Below are positions 16,259 to 25,532 of a stretch of 64,000 nt of DNA, piece by piece. This DNA is from Streptomyces sp. NBC_01460 (GTDB lineage Bacteria > Actinomycetota > Actinomycetes > Streptomycetales > Streptomycetaceae), in assembly GCF_036227405.1 (NCBI RefSeq), contig NZ_CP109473.1, positions 1,302,001 through 1,366,000 on the forward strand, given 5' to 3'. A model generated the notes under the pieces. The model saw only the letters and a program-made list of their open reading frames with translations, was not told where the DNA came from and did not search any database. Numbering within the stretch: the first letter of the stretch is position 1; every line of letters begins with the position of its first letter. Made by a program: the position numbers and the translations under genes.

Positions 16259-17335
16259 TCACCGCTGCGGGCGGCCGATGGTCACGGCACCGCGGAAGCG
16301 GTCGTCCGAGAGGGTGGACATCTCGTCGAGCGAGGCGTCGGGGACGGGCAGCAGATGGGCGTCGACCCAGGTGTCCCCCGCCGCCGCGTTGGCCCACGGG
16401 TCCTCGATCACCAGGGCGCCGGGGACGGCGCCGTGGCAGAGCACCCAGTGCGGCACGTCGAACCCCTGCATCCCGGCGAGCGAGACCAGGAGCAGCACGT
16501 GCTCCTCCCTGCCGATCGCGCCGCGGATCGCGGCCAGGGAGAGGTGATCCGCGTCGACCGGGACACCGATCCGTCCGGCGTCCTCACGCGACGCGCGCTG
16601 GAGCAGGGCGCGCCACTCCTGCTCGCTCTCCGGGTAGTGGTCGAGCAGGACGGGGCGGTCCACGTCGAGGTGGACCGTTACGGGGGACGACGGCCACGCC
16701 CGCTGTACGGCGAGGCCCAGCCGGACGGGCTCGCACGCGGGGAAGTTGGTCGCGTCGCGCCACAGCGTCAGCTCCGCGCCGCGGTCGAACTCCTCCCGTT
16801 CCAGGGCCCCCGCGTGCGCCTGGGCGACCAGCGCGGTGACGGCGCCGCACGTGAAGTGCGTGCTCTGCCGGTAGTACGGGGGCTCGCTCACCTCGCCGTC
16901 GCTCAGCCAGCGGACGTATCCGGTGGTGGGCCCGTCCGCGCCCTCCACCTGAGCGAGCGGCGGGCGCAACGCGGTGAAGCCGGCGGCAGCGGCGTCCCCG
17001 GGGACGGCCGTCCACCCTTCCCACTTGACCTGCGCGAGCCCTTGGCCGTGTGCGTGGGCGACGACGGCTCCGACGGCCGCGGGCACGTCGCCGACGGCAT
17101 CGACGATCTTCAGGTAGGCCGTGCGGGGGCGCGCCGTCACGAGCGCGGCAGCGGTCCATCCGTCGCCGTCGTCCGCGGGGACGGCCACGATGTGGGGGGC
17201 GTGGGCGGAGCGGTCCACCGCGCGCCAGCGCTCCGCCACCTCGCGGTGACCGAGCCGCCCCAGCCGGTCCGGCGGGGCGTCGGACTCGTACGGGACGACA
17301 ATGCTTCTCACGGGTGTTCCCTGGTCGAGGGGCAT
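16259..17335 (-). CDS. C39-peptidase-like protein with GNAT-like N-terminal half
   Basis: A 358-residue cytosolic protein. Residues 150-345 form a papain-like C39 fold with all three catalytic positions visible: Cys163 in STHFTCGA, His in VPHWVLCHG and Asp in VIEDPW. The first 140 residues (VAVPADDGDGWTAAALV..LKIVDAV..GQGLAQVKWEG..GF) resemble an acetyltransferase fold without a clear acetyl-CoA loop. Ribosome site AAGGAG precedes the ATG at 17335. It is the last gene of the iron-uptake operon, 58 bp after the permease. Genes of this type are often seen beside FecCD transporters in Streptomyces (from memory). A role in siderophore handling inside the cell is possible but unproven. Confidence 0.75.
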   Translation of the reverse strand: MPLDQGTPVRSIVVPYESDAPPDRLGRLGHREVAERWRAVDRSAHAPHIVAVPADDGDGWTAAALVTARPRTAYLKIVDAVGDVPAAVGAVVAHAHGQGLAQVKWEGWTAVPGDAAAAGFTALRPPLAQVEGADGPTTGYVRWLSDGEVSEPPYYRQSTHFTCGAVTALVAQAHAGALEREEFDRGAELTLWRDATNFPACEPVRLGLAVQRAWPSSPVTVHLDVDRPVLLDHYPESEQEWRALLQRASREDAGRIGVPVDADHLSLAAIRGAIGREEHVLLLVSLAGMQGFDVPHWVLCHGAVPGALVIEDPWANAAAGDTWVDAHLLPVPDASLDEMSTLSDDRFRGAVTIGRPQR

Positions 17336-17393
17336 TCCGGCGCTCCTTGCGGATCGGAGGGGACGTGGGGCGGAACCGGTGCGCTGCCGTCCG

Positions 17394-19496
17394 TCATGCG
17401 CGGGACTTCCGGAGCACCCACACGAAGTACGGACCGCCGACCAGGGCGATCATCAGGCCCGCCGGTACCTGGGCGGGGGCGACGAGTGTGCGGCCGAGGG
17501 CGTCGGCCACGCAGACCAGCAGGGCGCCGAGCAGCATCGCGACCGGGATCGCGCGGCCGTGCCGGGCGCCCACCAGCGAGCGGGCGAGGTGCGGGGCGAC
17601 GAGCCCCACGAAGCCGACGACACCGACGGCGACCACGCTGAGCGCCGCCAGGACCGCGGCGATCGACAGGGCGACGAAGCGCGTGCCCGCCGGCCGGACG
17701 CCGACGATGCGCGGGGTGTCCTCGTCGACGGCGAGCAGGTCGAGCCGGCCGCGCATGGCGAGCAGTACGGGGAGAGCCAGTGCCAGGGCCACCGCGACCG
17801 GCACCACGTCGGGCATCGTGCGCCCGTAGGTCGTGCCGGAGAGCCACGTGAAGATGCGGGGCGTGTGGTACGGGTCGGCGCGCAGCAGGAGGAAGGTGGT
17901 GATCGAGCTGAGGCCGTAACCGCAGCCGATGCCGATCAGGACGAACCGGTCGGGCAGGAATCCGCCGCGCCAGGACAGCAGGGCGATCACCGCGAAGGTG
18001 GCCAGCCCGGCCGCGACCGCGGCCGCGATGAGCACCGGCCTCCCACCGGGGGTCCCGGAGGTGACGACGCTCGCGGCGCCCAGCCCGGCGCCCGCCGTGA
18101 TGCCGAGCACCCCCGGTTCCGCCAGCGGGTTGCGCACCGCGCCCTGTACGACGCATCCGGCCAGGCCGAGCGCCGCGCCGGCCAGGACGGCGGCGGCCAC
18201 GCGCGGGACCCGGTCGTCGATCGCCTGGCCGATCAGCCCGGGTGCGGCGCCCCGGGCCCAGAGGGCGACGTCGCCCGTCCGCAGCCAGAGGCTTCCCGCC
18301 AGGACGGCCACGAGGACCGCCCCCGCGAGGAGGACCAGCGCCCCGAGCACGACGAGGAGGAACGCGCGGGTCGACCGCGCGGCGACCCGGGCGTGCGGGG
18401 GTTGCCGCAGCTGACCCGTGTCCCGGAGGCGGAGCGCGAGGACCACGATCACGACGGAGCCGAGCAGCGCGGTCGGCACGCCGGTGGGGATGGAGGCCGC
18501 CCCGTCGGCGCCCTGCACCGCGCGCAGGGTCGCGTCCGCGACGAGGATGAGCAGCGCGCCGAGCAGCCCGGCGGCGGGCACCAGGAAGAGGTGCCGGCGC
18601 AGCGCCCGGACCTTTCCGGCGACCAGCCGGGCGAGGACGGGGGCGCCGAGGCCGACGAAGGCGATCGGGCCGGCGAGGGTCACCGCCGTGCTGGTCAGGA
18701 GCACCGCGCAGAGCACGGCGGTCACCCGGGTGGTGCGGATCGGCACCCCGAGGGTGGAGGCGGCGTCGTCGCCGAGGTTCATCACGTCCAGCCGCCGGGA
18801 CAGTGCCAGGGCCGCGCACAGCACCACGACCACGAGGGGAACGGCGCGCAGGGACGCGTCGATGTTCAGCTGGGCGAGCGAACCGCTCCCCCACGCGAAG
18901 AGTCCGGTCGTGTTCTGGTCGAACAGGATGAGGAGCATCCCGGTCGCCGCGTCCAGAGCCATCGCGGTCGCCGACCCGGCGAGGACGAGGCGTGTGCCCG
19001 CGGTGCCCGCGGCGCGGCCCGCGAGGGCCAGCACGAGCGCCGCCGCGACCAGTCCGCCCGCGAAGGCGACGGCTCCGGACGCCCACAGCGGGACGGTGAG
19101 GCCGAAGGCGGCGACGAGGGTGAGCGTGAAGTAGGACCCGGCCGTGACCGCGAGGGTGTCGGGGGAGGCCAACGCGTTGTGCGTGACGGACTGGAGCAGC
19201 GCGCCGGCGCAGCCGAGGGCGAAGCCCACGGCCACTCCGGCGAGCAGGCGCGGGACGCGCGAGCCGGAGATGATCTCCCCGACCGGCGGGCCGCCGGTGT
19301 CCTCGCGTTCCCCTGCGAGATGGCGCACCAGGTCGCCGACGCCGACGCCCGAGGTGCCCTGCGTCAGGTGCCACATGCCCACCAGGGCGGTCACGGCGAG
19401 AAGGAGGGCCAGGACGGCCACCCCGGTGGGGCCGCCGCCGCGCTCGGCACGCGGCAGCGCCTCCCCACCGGCTGTCGCTGTCTGCGGTGCGCTCAC
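17394..19496 (-). CDS. double-length FecCD/FhuB-type siderophore permease
   Basis: A 700-residue permease made of two tandem BtuC/FecCD units (about 30-355 and 370-698), each with eight to ten membrane segments. Each half carries the conserved RLLAGVAVGFALGCAGALLQ or RVAAAVLAGAALGLAGCVVQ helix, a PLAxPxxLG/TLAVTAG-type region and a cytoplasmic GxxxxxxR loop contacting the ATPase. A single fused chain replaces the usual two subunits, as in FhuB. The GTG at 19496 overlaps the binding-protein stop (GTGA at 19493-19496) and decides the start; the frame is open further upstream. Confidence 0.9.
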   Translation of the reverse strand: MSAPQTATAGGEALPRAERGGGPTGVAVLALLLAVTALVGMWHLTQGTSGVGVGDLVRHLAGEREDTGGPPVGEIISGSRVPRLLAGVAVGFALGCAGALLQSVTHNALASPDTLAVTAGSYFTLTLVAAFGLTVPLWASGAVAFAGGLVAAALVLALAGRAAGTAGTRLVLAGSATAMALDAATGMLLILFDQNTTGLFAWGSGSLAQLNIDASLRAVPLVVVVLCAALALSRRLDVMNLGDDAASTLGVPIRTTRVTAVLCAVLLTSTAVTLAGPIAFVGLGAPVLARLVAGKVRALRRHLFLVPAAGLLGALLILVADATLRAVQGADGAASIPTGVPTALLGSVVIVVLALRLRDTGQLRQPPHARVAARSTRAFLLVVLGALVLLAGAVLVAVLAGSLWLRTGDVALWARGAAPGLIGQAIDDRVPRVAAAVLAGAALGLAGCVVQGAVRNPLAEPGVLGITAGAGLGAASVVTSGTPGGRPVLIAAAVAAGLATFAVIALLSWRGGFLPDRFVLIGIGCGYGLSSITTFLLLRADPYHTPRIFTWLSGTTYGRTMPDVVPVAVALALALPVLLAMRGRLDLLAVDEDTPRIVGVRPAGTRFVALSIAAVLAALSVVAVGVVGFVGLVAPHLARSLVGARHGRAIPVAMLLGALLVCVADALGRTLVAPAQVPAGLMIALVGGPYFVWVLRKSRA

Positions 19497-20557
19497 TTCT
19501 TGTCGAGTACGTCGACGTAGGCGTCGATCGCCTGCTCGTTGGAGCGCGGACCGCCGGCGCCCCACACCCGCGCCGGGAAGGCGTGGGCGCGGCCTTCCCC
19601 GACAGCCGGGAGCGTCTTCCAGATCGGGTTCTTGGCCAGGGCCCCGACGTACCCGCCGGCGCCCTCGTCGTTCGCGTAGAAGAGGTTGGCGTCGCCCACG
19701 GCGGTGAGTCCCTCGACGTCGGTCTGCGCGAGGCCGTAGGCGGGGTCGACGCCTCCGTCACCGTGCTTCTTGTTGACGTCGTCGGTCCACGCGGGCTTCA
19801 GGCCGAGTTCCTTGCCTATCTCGGTGAACAGGGCACCGTCGCTGTAGGGGCGGACGGTGAGGTTGCCTCCTTCGAGCCATCCGTCGAAGAACACGAAGTC
19901 CTTCGTCGGGAGATCGGCGTCGGTGACCTGCTTCTTCGCCGTGGCGAGGTGCTCGTCGAACTCCTCGAGCACCTGGTCGGCCCGCTCGGTACGGCCGGTC
20001 GCCTCGCCGATCATGCTGAAGACCTCGCGCATGTTCCCGATCGGGTCGTCCGGGTTCGCCCCTCGTGTCGCCATGACGGGGACGCCCCGCTTCTCCAGCT
20101 TCTTCAGGGTCTCGTCGTCGGCGTCGAACGCCTCCACGACGATGAGGTCGGGCTTCGCCGCGTAGAGGGTGTCCAGGTCGGGCTCCTCACGGGTCCCGAT
20201 GTCCGTCACTCCGTCGGGCAGCTTCTCCGCGCTGACCCAGGTGCGGTACCCCTTCGCGTCGGAGACCGCGGTGGGAGTGACGCACAGGGTCAGCGCGTCC
20301 TCGACCTGCTGCCATTCCAGGACCGCGATCCGCTGGGCGGGCTTGTCGAGCTTCACCTGCCGGCCGACGCCGTCCTCGAAGGAGACCGGCTTCGTCGAGG
20401 TGGTCGTCGTGTCGTCGGCGCAGCTCTTCGACGCGGGTGCCGCGGCGGCGCTGTTCCCGGGCGCGGCCTTGTCGACGTCGGTCGTGCCGCAGGCCGTGGC
20501 GGTGAGGACGACGAGTCCGGCGGTGGCTGACGCCGTCAGGAGACGGGCACGGTTCAT
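19493..20557 (-). CDS. iron-siderophore binding lipoprotein
   Basis: A 354-residue class-III (FepB/FhuD-type) binding protein. The signal ends in lipobox TATAC (Cys23). The mature domain shows RIAVLEWQQVEDAL, KPDLIVVEAF (end of the N-lobe) and the C-lobe segment LAKNPIWKTLPAVGEGRAHAF, all typical for hydroxamate/catecholate siderophore receptors. It is the second gene of the operon ATPase-lipoprotein-permease-C39. Expression is expected under iron limitation (see the iron box at 21615-21633). Confidence 0.92.
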   Translation of the reverse strand: MNRARLLTASATAGLVVLTATACGTTDVDKAAPGNSAAAAPASKSCADDTTTTSTKPVSFEDGVGRQVKLDKPAQRIAVLEWQQVEDALTLCVTPTAVSDAKGYRTWVSAEKLPDGVTDIGTREEPDLDTLYAAKPDLIVVEAFDADDETLKKLEKRGVPVMATRGANPDDPIGNMREVFSMIGEATGRTERADQVLEEFDEHLATAKKQVTDADLPTKDFVFFDGWLEGGNLTVRPYSDGALFTEIGKELGLKPAWTDDVNKKHGDGGVDPAYGLAQTDVEGLTAVGDANLFYANDEGAGGYVGALAKNPIWKTLPAVGEGRAHAFPARVWGAGGPRSNEQAIDAYVDVLDKK

Positions 20558-20635
20558 GAAGGGGGCTTCTTTCCGGTGGTTCGGCGGAGCGGCGGAGGTG
20601 CCGCTCCTGTCGGGTGCCGCGGGGCGCGGACCCGT

Positions 20636-21502
20636 TCAGGCGGGGTGGCGTCCGAGGGGATCGATACGGAGACGGCCCGTGCGGGGGTCGACGCCGACCT
20701 CGACGCGGATGTCGTAGACCTCGCGGATGTTCTCGGCGGTGAGGACGTCGGCGGGTGCGCCCGCCGCGTGGACGCGGCCGGAGCGCATCAGGACCAGCGT
20801 GTCCGCGACACGGGATGCCTGGTCGAGGTCGTGGAGCACGATCCCGACGGCGATGCCGTGCTCCTCGACGAGATCGCGGACCAGGTCGAGCGTCTCGATC
20901 TGGTAGCGCAGGTCCAGGTGGTTGGTCGGTTCGTCCAGCAGCACGACGCCCGTGTCCTGGGCCAGGCAGGCCGCGAGCCAGACACGCTGCATCTCGCCGC
21001 CGGAGAGTTCCCCGACCGGGCGGCCCGCCATGTCCCGTACGCCGGTGACGCCCATGGCGTGGTCGACGGCCGTCCGGTCCTCGGCGGTCGGTCCGGCGAA
21101 GCCACGTCGGTAGGGGTGGCGTCCGAACGCCACGACCTCCCTGACCGTCAGCCCCTGGGGCGCGGGCCTCGACTGGGAGAACAGGGTGACCTCGCGGGCG
21201 AACTCACGGGCGCCGAGGAGGGCGGCGTCGCGCTCGGGCAGCCCCTCGGGGCCGCCGAGCGTCACCCGGCCGCCGTCCACCCGGTGCAGTCGGGAGAGCG
21301 CGCGCAGCAGCGTCGACTTCCCGCTGCCGTTCGGCCCCACCAGGGCGGTCGCACGGCCGGGCCGCAGGGCCAGCGAGGCGCCGTGGACGACCGGCTTGCC
21401 GCCGTACCGCAGTACGAGGTCGTGCCCGTCGAGGGCGGTGGCGGGCGGCGTGGCCGCGCCGGCCGCGGGGCGACCGGCGTGCCGGAAGGGGCTTCTGAAC
21501 AT
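20636..21502 (-). CDS. iron-siderophore ABC transporter ATPase (FecE type)
   Basis: A 288-residue ATPase. Walker A GPNGSGKST is at 56-64, Q-loop in TLFSQSRPAP, signature LSGGE at 166-170, Walker B VVLLDEP at 186-192 with the D-loop TNHLDL typical of FepC/FecE proteins, and the H-loop LHDLDQA. The ATG at 21502 is chosen over the frame start at 21586 because the extra N-terminus is Pro/Cys-rich and non-coding in character. First gene of the iron operon; its promoter region holds the iron box. Confidence 0.9.
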   Translation of the reverse strand: MFRSPFRHAGRPAAGAATPPATALDGHDLVLRYGGKPVVHGASLALRPGRATALVGPNGSGKSTLLRALSRLHRVDGGRVTLGGPEGLPERDAALLGAREFAREVTLFSQSRPAPQGLTVREVVAFGRHPYRRGFAGPTAEDRTAVDHAMGVTGVRDMAGRPVGELSGGEMQRVWLAACLAQDTGVVLLDEPTNHLDLRYQIETLDLVRDLVEEHGIAVGIVLHDLDQASRVADTLVLMRSGRVHAAGAPADVLTAENIREVYDIRVEVGVDPRTGRLRIDPLGRHPA

Positions 21503-21614
21503 GGGTGGGTCCGGACGGTCGCAGGGGCAGGGTCCGCGGCACCCCTCCGTCCGGTCTTTCGCCGGACGGGCAGCAGACTCCACCACGCACGGAGAGCACC
21601 GTTCGCGGCGAGCA

Positions 21615-21633
21615 ACAACTAAGGGTTACCTAA
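21615..21633 (-). promoter_or_regulatory. DmdR/IdeR-type iron box
   Basis: The plus strand reads AACTAAGGGTTACCTAA. Aligned by eye to the actinobacterial iron box (TTAGGTTAGGCTAACCTAA), 12 of the last 17 positions match, including the intact right half ACCTAA. It lies 113 bp upstream of the siderophore ATPase start, in the 168-bp gap below the AraC gene. Iron-loaded DmdR/IdeR should repress the operon here. Confidence 0.65.
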
Positions 21634-21670
21634 CTCCGGGAAGGTTATATTCCGCCCGCGATGTCGGCAA

Positions 21671-22552
21671 TCAGGAGTTCTGGACACGCGATACGGGATT
21701 CCGGACATCTCCGGAGGTGCCGTCGCCCCTGCCGAAGAAGGCACCCGGCGTGGTGCCCATGACACGCCGGAAGGCGGCGATGAAGGAGCTGGGCTGCGCG
21801 TAGCCGAGCGTCTCGGAGACGGTCGTCACGTCGAGACCCGCGGAGAGGAGCGTCAGCGCCCGGTGCACACGCAGCACCTGCCGCCACTGCGCGAAGGACA
21901 GCCCTGTCGCCTGGCGGAACGCACGGGTGACCGTGCGGTCGCTGATCCCCAGCGACCGGGCCCACTCCTCCAGGGAGCGGTCGTCGGCGGGGTCGTCCAG
22001 CAGGGCCTCGGCGATCGCGTCGATCCGCGGGTCGCCGGGCAGGTGGAGCGCGAACTGTCGTTCCGACGGCTGGAGCACGTCGAACACCACCGACTCCGCC
22101 CGCGCCCTGGCCTCCGCGCCGAGGTCCGTGCGGGACAGATGGGCCAGCAGCGACTCGAGCAACGGCGTCATCGTGATCGCCCTGGGCTCCTCGAACGCGA
22201 ACGCGGCGGGTGTGCGGTCGGGTGCGAAGAACGCGTCGTGGAACTCCGCGCCCGCCGTCGCCCGGCCCCCGTGCACCACCCCGGCGGGCATCCAGAGCCC
22301 GTACCCCTCGGACACGGTGAAGACCCGGTCCTCCACCCGGGACGTCAGCGTCCCCCCGCGGACCCAGACGAGCTCGTGCCGGGGGTGCGCGTGCGGCGCC
22401 CACTCCGTGGGGACGCGGGGGACGTGGAGCCCGGCGACGATGGCGAACGGGGCCACCGCCTGCTCCGGGAGCGCCGCCGCCCGGCGCACCACGGTACCCA
22501 CCTCGCGACGCCACATCCCGGGGCTCGCCTCACCGCGGGACGATCGGACCAT
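21671..22552 (-). CDS. AraC-family transcriptional regulator
   Basis: A protein of about 293 residues. An N-terminal cupin sensor (WAPHAHPRHELVWVRGGTL, MPAGVVHGG) is followed by a C-terminal double HTH: LEEWARSLGISDRTVTRAFRQATGLSFAQWR and TVSETLGYAQPSSFIAAFRRVMGTTPGAFF. ATG at 22552 gives the likely start; ATG at 22516 (MWRREVG) with GAGG upstream is a real alternative. It lies upstream of the iron-uptake operon on the same strand and, like AlcR/YbtA-type regulators, may activate siderophore uptake when the ferric siderophore is present (inference). Confidence 0.85.
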   Translation of the reverse strand: MVRSSRGEASPGMWRREVGTVVRRAAALPEQAVAPFAIVAGLHVPRVPTEWAPHAHPRHELVWVRGGTLTSRVEDRVFTVSEGYGLWMPAGVVHGGRATAGAEFHDAFFAPDRTPAAFAFEEPRAITMTPLLESLLAHLSRTDLGAEARARAESVVFDVLQPSERQFALHLPGDPRIDAIAEALLDDPADDRSLEEWARSLGISDRTVTRAFRQATGLSFAQWRQVLRVHRALTLLSAGLDVTTVSETLGYAQPSSFIAAFRRVMGTTPGAFFGRGDGTSGDVRNPVSRVQNS

Positions 22553-22984
22553 GGGGACAAAACTATCAGGGGCCCTCACCGGCGCCCAGGGCCCCGGCCT
22601 GCGACGACATGGCGACGCGCCGGTGGTGAACCTCTTGGAGGGCATCGGGCCGCCCTCTCCTCGCCGTACGCCCCCCAGGAGCCGGTGACCCGCTCCCGGC
22701 AGCGCGGCCGACCGGGACGCAAGGGGCACCGACTCCCATAGGTGACCAATACGAAATTTCCACCCCGGAAGGGCAAACCTTCTCCGCATCGGTCCCGAAT
22801 GCCTTGTAGAGAGTCCCCACGCGGCTCACCGCCCACATCGAGTCGCGTTCGGCACACCGAGCAGCCTGCCCGGGACCGGGTCATCACCCGGCCCGGCCCA
22901 CTGCCCGACGCACATGCGCCCGCAGTCCGGCGCGCGCGTCATCGACGCGCCGGGCCACCGAAGGAATCGCGCGAGGGAGCCCCC
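22553..22984. other. 432-bp divergent promoter region of the Dap/Pls-like operon
   Basis: No gene is supported here. The part from about 22735 to 22830 is markedly richer in A/T than its surroundings and contains a small hairpin (GAAGG/CCTTC around 22769-22784). It is the probable promoter and 5' leader of the operon beginning at 22985. I could not assign -35/-10 elements or an iron box in it. Confidence 0.4.
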
Positions 22985-25528
22985 ATGACCGGCAATCAGG
23001 TCGCCACACTGTCCCCGAGCCCCGGGGGCGGCCAGGAAGTGCGGCAGGAACCGCCCGATGCGACGGCCGCATCGACCGAAGAGACACTCGCCCGGGTGCT
23101 GGCCGACGTCATGCACCTGGATCACGTACCGGCCGACAGCCGGTTCTTCGACGACCTGGGTGCCGACTCCTTGGTGATGGCCCATTTCTGCGCGCGGGTC
23201 AGAAAGCGCGCGGACCTGCCGTCGGTCTCGATGAAGGACGTCTACGCGCACCCCACCGTCGGCGCCCTGACGCGCGCACTGACGACGGACGCCCCCGCCG
23301 CACCCGTCGCCCCGTCGTCACCCCCCGCCCGGTCCCGGCCCGCGCCGGCACCGGCCGGTCCGACGGGCCGGGCCAGGTATGTCCTGTGCGGGACCTTGCA
23401 GTTGCTGACCTTCGTCGCCTACTCGTGCCTCATCGCGTTCGTGGGTGTCCGGGGCTACGAGTGGATATCCGCCGGCTCCGGCGTCCTCGACGTGTATCTC
23501 CGCTCCGTCGTCTTCGGCGCCGCGGTGTTCCTGGGGCTGTCCGCCCTGCCGATCGTGGTGAAGTGGGTCCTCGTCGGGCGCTGGAAGCCCCAGCGGATCC
23601 GTATCTGGAGTCCGGCGTACTTCCGGTTCTGGGTCGTCAAGACCCTCGTACGCGCGGACCCGCTCGTCCTCTTCGTCGGGTCACCGGTCTACACGCTCTA
23701 CCTCAGGGCGCTGGGCGCGCGCATCGGATCAGGCGTCGCGATCTTCTCCCGCCATGTGCCCTCCTGCACCGACCTGTTGACCGTCGGCGACGCCACGGTC
23801 ATCCGCAAGGACTCCTTCTTCACCTGCTACCGCGCCCACGGCGACGTGATCGAGACGGGCCGCGTGACGCTCGGGAAGGACGCGCTGGTCGCCGAGGCCT
23901 CCGTGCTCGACATCGGTACGTCGCTCGGTGACGGCGCCCGGCTGGCCCACGCGTCCGCCCTGCACAGCGGGCAGACGGTACCCGCGGGCGAACACTGGCA
24001 CGGCTCACCGGCGGAACGTGCGGGGACGGAGTACCCGGTGGTGGAGCCGGCGGCCTGCGGCCCGGTGCGCCGGTCGGTGCACAGCGTCACGCAGCTGCTG
24101 AGCGCACTGCTGGTGTATCTGCCACTGGCCGTCGGCGGGATCGGCATCCTGCTGGCCGAGGCCCCGCAGCTCGGGGCGGTGCTCGAACCGGGATCCACGG
24201 TCCTCACGAGCTGGGAGTTCTACCGCGACGGCCTGATCGCCTCGTTCGTCATCGTCTTCGTGATCGTGCCGCTCGGCTTCCTCGTCCTCGCCACCGTCCC
24301 GCGGCTGCTCAGCCGCACCATCACGCCGGACCGGGTCTACCCCCTCTACGGTTTCCACTACGGTGTGCACCGCGCGATCACCCTGCTGACGAACCGTCGC
24401 TTCCTGACCCGTCTGTTCGGCGACAGCTCCGCTGTGGTCCCCTACCTCCGCATGCTGGGCTACGACCTCTCCCGGGTGGAGCAGACAGGGTCGAACTTCG
24501 GGACCGAGGTGAAGCACGAGACGCCGTTCCTGAGCTCGGTCGGGACGGGCACGATGGTCGCCGACGGACTGTCGATCAACAACGCCGAATTCTCCAGCAC
24601 CTCCTTCCGGGTGTCCCGGACCGCCATCGGCCCGCAGAACTTCCTGGGCAACCGGATCGCCTACCCCGCCCGGGGCAGGACCGGCGCCGACTGCCTGCTG
24701 GCGACCAAGGTCATGGTCCCGGTGGACGGAGAGATCCGCGAGGGGGTCGGTCTCCTCGGCTCCCCGAGCTTCGAGATCCCCCGGTCGGTCCGGCGCGACA
24801 GCAGCTTCGACCTCATGAAGAGCGGCAAGGAGCTGGCGAGCGGTCTGGCGGGCAAGAACAGGCACAACGGCGCCACCATGGGGCTGTACCTGCTGGTCCG
24901 GTGGATCTTCGTCTTCGTGTGCACCCTGGTCGCGTCGGGATCCGCCGAGCTCTACACCTCGGTCGGCGCGGTGGCGATCGCCCTGGGCAACATCCTCGTC
25001 GTGCTCCTCGGCGCCGTGTACTTCATCCTCGTGGAGCGCGCGGTCACCGCCCTCCACCCGCCGGGCCCCCTGTTCTGTTCGATCTACGACCCCCGGTTCT
25101 GGCAGCGCGAACGCTTCTGGAAGGTGCCCTCGGAGACCTATCTCCAGGCCTTCAACGGGACCCCGTTCAAGAGTCTGGTCTGGCGTCTGCTGGGCGTGCG
25201 GATCGGACGCAGGGTCTTCGACGACGGCTGCTCCCTGACGGAGCGCTCCATGGTCGCCATCGGGGACGGCGCCACCCTGAACACCGGAAGTGTCGTCCAG
25301 TGCCACTCGCAGGAGGACGGCGCCTTCAAGTCCGACCGCTCCACCATCGGGGCCGGCTGCACGCTCGGCGTCGGAGCCTTCGTCCACTACGGCGTCACGA
25401 TCGGCGCCGGAGCGGAGCTCGCTCCGGACTCCTTCCTGATGAAGGGCGAGACAGTCCCGCCGCACGCGCTGTGGGGCGGCAATCCGGCCCGCCGGATCGA
25501 CCCGGCGACGCCCGGGGCGAGGAGTTGA
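22985..25528 (+). CDS. Pls/PosA-like membrane synthetase lacking an adenylation domain
   Basis: An 847-residue protein. Carrier (T) domain at about 30-105 with phosphopantetheine Ser62 in DDLGADSLV. A Pro/Ala linker is followed by membrane pair 1 (131-160, 172-198), acyltransferase-like left-handed-helix domain C1 (200-345), membrane pair 2 (368-398, 414-440), C2 (450-615), membrane pair 3 (632-660, 662-685) and C3 (690-840, with HYGVTIGAGAELAPDS hexapeptide repeats). This T-TM-C1-TM-C2-TM-C3 order is that of epsilon-poly-lysine synthetase (Pls), which links amino acids into isopeptide chains at the membrane, but the N-terminal adenylation domain of Pls is absent. The next gene supplies one in trans. 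The ATG at 22985 has GAGGGAG upstream; the frame open from 22742 is non-coding. First gene of a five-gene operon. Confidence 0.85.
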   Translation: MTGNQVATLSPSPGGGQEVRQEPPDATAASTEETLARVLADVMHLDHVPADSRFFDDLGADSLVMAHFCARVRKRADLPSVSMKDVYAHPTVGALTRALTTDAPAAPVAPSSPPARSRPAPAPAGPTGRARYVLCGTLQLLTFVAYSCLIAFVGVRGYEWISAGSGVLDVYLRSVVFGAAVFLGLSALPIVVKWVLVGRWKPQRIRIWSPAYFRFWVVKTLVRADPLVLFVGSPVYTLYLRALGARIGSGVAIFSRHVPSCTDLLTVGDATVIRKDSFFTCYRAHGDVIETGRVTLGKDALVAEASVLDIGTSLGDGARLAHASALHSGQTVPAGEHWHGSPAERAGTEYPVVEPAACGPVRRSVHSVTQLLSALLVYLPLAVGGIGILLAEAPQLGAVLEPGSTVLTSWEFYRDGLIASFVIVFVIVPLGFLVLATVPRLLSRTITPDRVYPLYGFHYGVHRAITLLTNRRFLTRLFGDSSAVVPYLRMLGYDLSRVEQTGSNFGTEVKHETPFLSSVGTGTMVADGLSINNAEFSSTSFRVSRTAIGPQNFLGNRIAYPARGRTGADCLLATKVMVPVDGEIREGVGLLGSPSFEIPRSVRRDSSFDLMKSGKELASGLAGKNRHNGATMGLYLLVRWIFVFVCTLVASGSAELYTSVGAVAIALGNILVVLLGAVYFILVERAVTALHPPGPLFCSIYDPRFWQRERFWKVPSETYLQAFNGTPFKSLVWRLLGVRIGRRVFDDGCSLTERSMVAIGDGATLNTGSVVQCHSQEDGAFKSDRSTIGAGCTLGVGAFVHYGVTIGAGAELAPDSFLMKGETVPPHALWGGNPARRIDPATPGARS

Positions 25529-25532
25529 CCCC

